Below, one piece after another: positions 63,801 through 64,000 of a DNA stretch of 64,000 nt; the stretch's first letter is position 1; each line of letters begins with the position of its first letter. The notes under the pieces were generated by a model, which was not told the DNA's origin, searched no databases, and was given only the letters and a program-made list of their open reading frames with translations. The DNA is from Algoriphagus mannitolivorans DSM 15301. GTDB lineage: Bacteria; Bacteroidota; Bacteroidia; Cytophagales; Cyclobacteriaceae. The stretch lies in assembly GCF_000429425.1 (NCBI RefSeq), contig NZ_AUBV01000009.1:1-64000 (forward strand), written 5' to 3'. Position numbers and translations under genes: made by a program.

Positions 63801-64000
63801 ATGAATTCCGTGGAAAAAGGGATTTCGAGGTACCTCACACTTTTGAATTACCAAGACAAAGAATGCCCTCCGGAGCAGAATTTACCTGCAGGAATCTCTG
63901 TCATTGCCATTGCCAACTCCTATGGGGGTCTTTCCTCAGATACCTCTATCCGGGCGATTTTGCTAGGAATTCAGCGAGCCAACCGGAAAATCCGGACCAT
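60849..64000 (+). CDS. Giant protein with two alpha/beta-hydrolase modules, truncated by the window end
   Basis: Open from ATG 60849 to the window edge, 1050 codons, no stop seen. Module 1, residues about 170-450, is a lipase-like fold: oxyanion-loop LFLHGTGSS (H180) and nucleophile elbow THSRGG (S249). Module 2, about 505-880, has LLLLPGIMGSNL and elbow AHSMGG (S621), like LCAT-type acylhydrolases. The segment from about 890 (VTVSHGDLKFSQYPVLAGHF, LGLYPGAIGTNQVI, AVIIGLGTPGEL) resembles a domain I recall ahead of CHAT protease domains in giant bacterial proteins. The CHAT domain itself would lie beyond 64000. Function unknown. Confidence 0.8.
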   Translation, partial: MAKLELKFRGRPTSQTSASDQLDYFEEVQTYEVHSSTRSDVPEVPPISLSEEDLIQLKLSDETFWIGDKDTLEELFPQKLQRSGNQNELYLPDFLETESQDRNAVKRIGIKLFSIFKKKKESVQIGMRHLAEKVENKQLSVPGIEFENEGAGLLCHCDPDFTLSRKGSRAIGKKVLLFLHGTGSSSAGSFAELYGKGKNQTWETIYNSYGQGNVMAFQHRTLTQSPLDNVLELVRQLPASVELDLITHSRGGLVGDVLVRFSADPKGFDETERGVLEMADRKDLEVIKAIQKEIADKQIKVRNMVRVACPANGTTLASKRMDFLLNILMNLVGTLSGQATNPVFQAFRELVMTAVNSKNNPDSLPGLESMNPESPFIKVLNFQGTSIQIDSLLHVVGGSSELSLEFKGLVVLAGKLFFRGQNDLVVDTESMKWGTPRPEGKASYYIDSSKKINHIVYFGTPETQEKIFLGLQENVATTRGGFQVIQRAKKSDLDRGVFGIEGGKTKREKVTGKRPILLLLPGIMGSNLTVNDDMVWINYARFLTGQLSRLKNDPKNNPHVKAHSLVKTSYGKLADYLGKTYDVVTFPFDWRMPLPDSAKFFRDKVEELMEFGQPIKIVAHSMGGVLVRDFMLHHEETWKKLNSSSGFRVLFLGSPLGGSYRIPFVLFGQDDIIKLLAKIDISNSVEDLLSVFSQLPGLLNLLPIKTEEGQPDFSDSKTWLAMRKAFGREDWPVPSEEVLAGFGEYQKKVVQQSKLIDYSNCYYIAGQSRKDKLTISSFEIQENGRKLQFFGTREGDESVTWETGIPAQIHSLQQLYYANVTHGGLSNQPSIFGAIEEILDSGRASSLANQLPKLRSAEDQKLEPKIEEIFDLSEENVENTLLGITAVSAEEEGELPIKVTVSHGDLKFSQYPVLAGHFELDAILTTEEVIDRQLDGELSKLQELGLYPGAIGTNQVILSKNDKGFKGAVIIGLGTPGELSSFQLMNSVEKGISRYLTLLNYQDKECPPEQNLPAGISVIAIANSYGGLSSDTSIRAILLGIQRANRKIRT

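Overview
The window looks like a chromosome segment of an aerobic Bacteroidota bacterium, most likely order Cytophagales (Cyclobacteriaceae / Algoriphagus-like). This is inferred from gene content, not from a search. The pointers are a type IX secretion (T9SS) sorting domain, an Alternative Complex III plus caa3-type oxidase cluster, promoters of the Bacteroidota type (TTTG, about 19 nt, TAnnTTTG), the long form of IspG, many lipoproteins and beta-propellers, and intergenic repeats typical of the group.

Layout. 1-353 is the 3' end of an IS256-family element. 429-6677 holds a small outer-membrane barrel, an ABC exporter pair, a cystathionine beta-synthase-like enzyme, a membrane protein and a PlsC-type acyltransferase. 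6690-10116 holds two copies of one module: a small secreted Cys-rich peptide gene, an intrinsic terminator, and a beta-propeller lipoprotein gene. 10190-12138 is rpsA with a structured leader and a strong terminator. 12290-12640 is a tRNA-Cys (minus strand) followed by two 3'-half remnants at a 116-bp period, each carrying a palindromic insert.

12949-29514 is the respiratory cluster: actABCDEF, then ctaC, ctaD, ctaA, ctaB, two subunit III genes and subunit IV, a terminator-like hairpin, then SCO1, DUF420 and a small CxxC protein. Together they pass electrons from menaquinol through ACIII to a caa3-type oxidase and supply haem A and CuA assembly. 29569-47187 is mostly housekeeping or single-function genes: an NtrY-like histidine kinase, a very large outer-membrane protein, two SDRs, ispG, a redoxin, an LVIVD lipoprotein, ppsA and an MFS transporter.

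47188-58300 is accessory DNA. Two fields of non-coding repeats bracket a decayed ygiD/LigB dioxygenase gene, a decayed IS1595-type transposase, a TPR-TM-HTH regulator, a 1608-residue T9SS surface protein, and a second ygiD fragment. 58479-64000 holds an MmcQ/YjbR protein, an orphan ABC ATPase, and the first 1050 residues of a giant protein with two alpha/beta-hydrolase (lipase-like) modules that runs off the window.

The strongest candidates for little-described biology are the duplicated peptide/propeller module, the giant double-hydrolase protein (possibly CHAT-linked), and the tRNA-Cys remnant array. Nothing here could be verified by database search.
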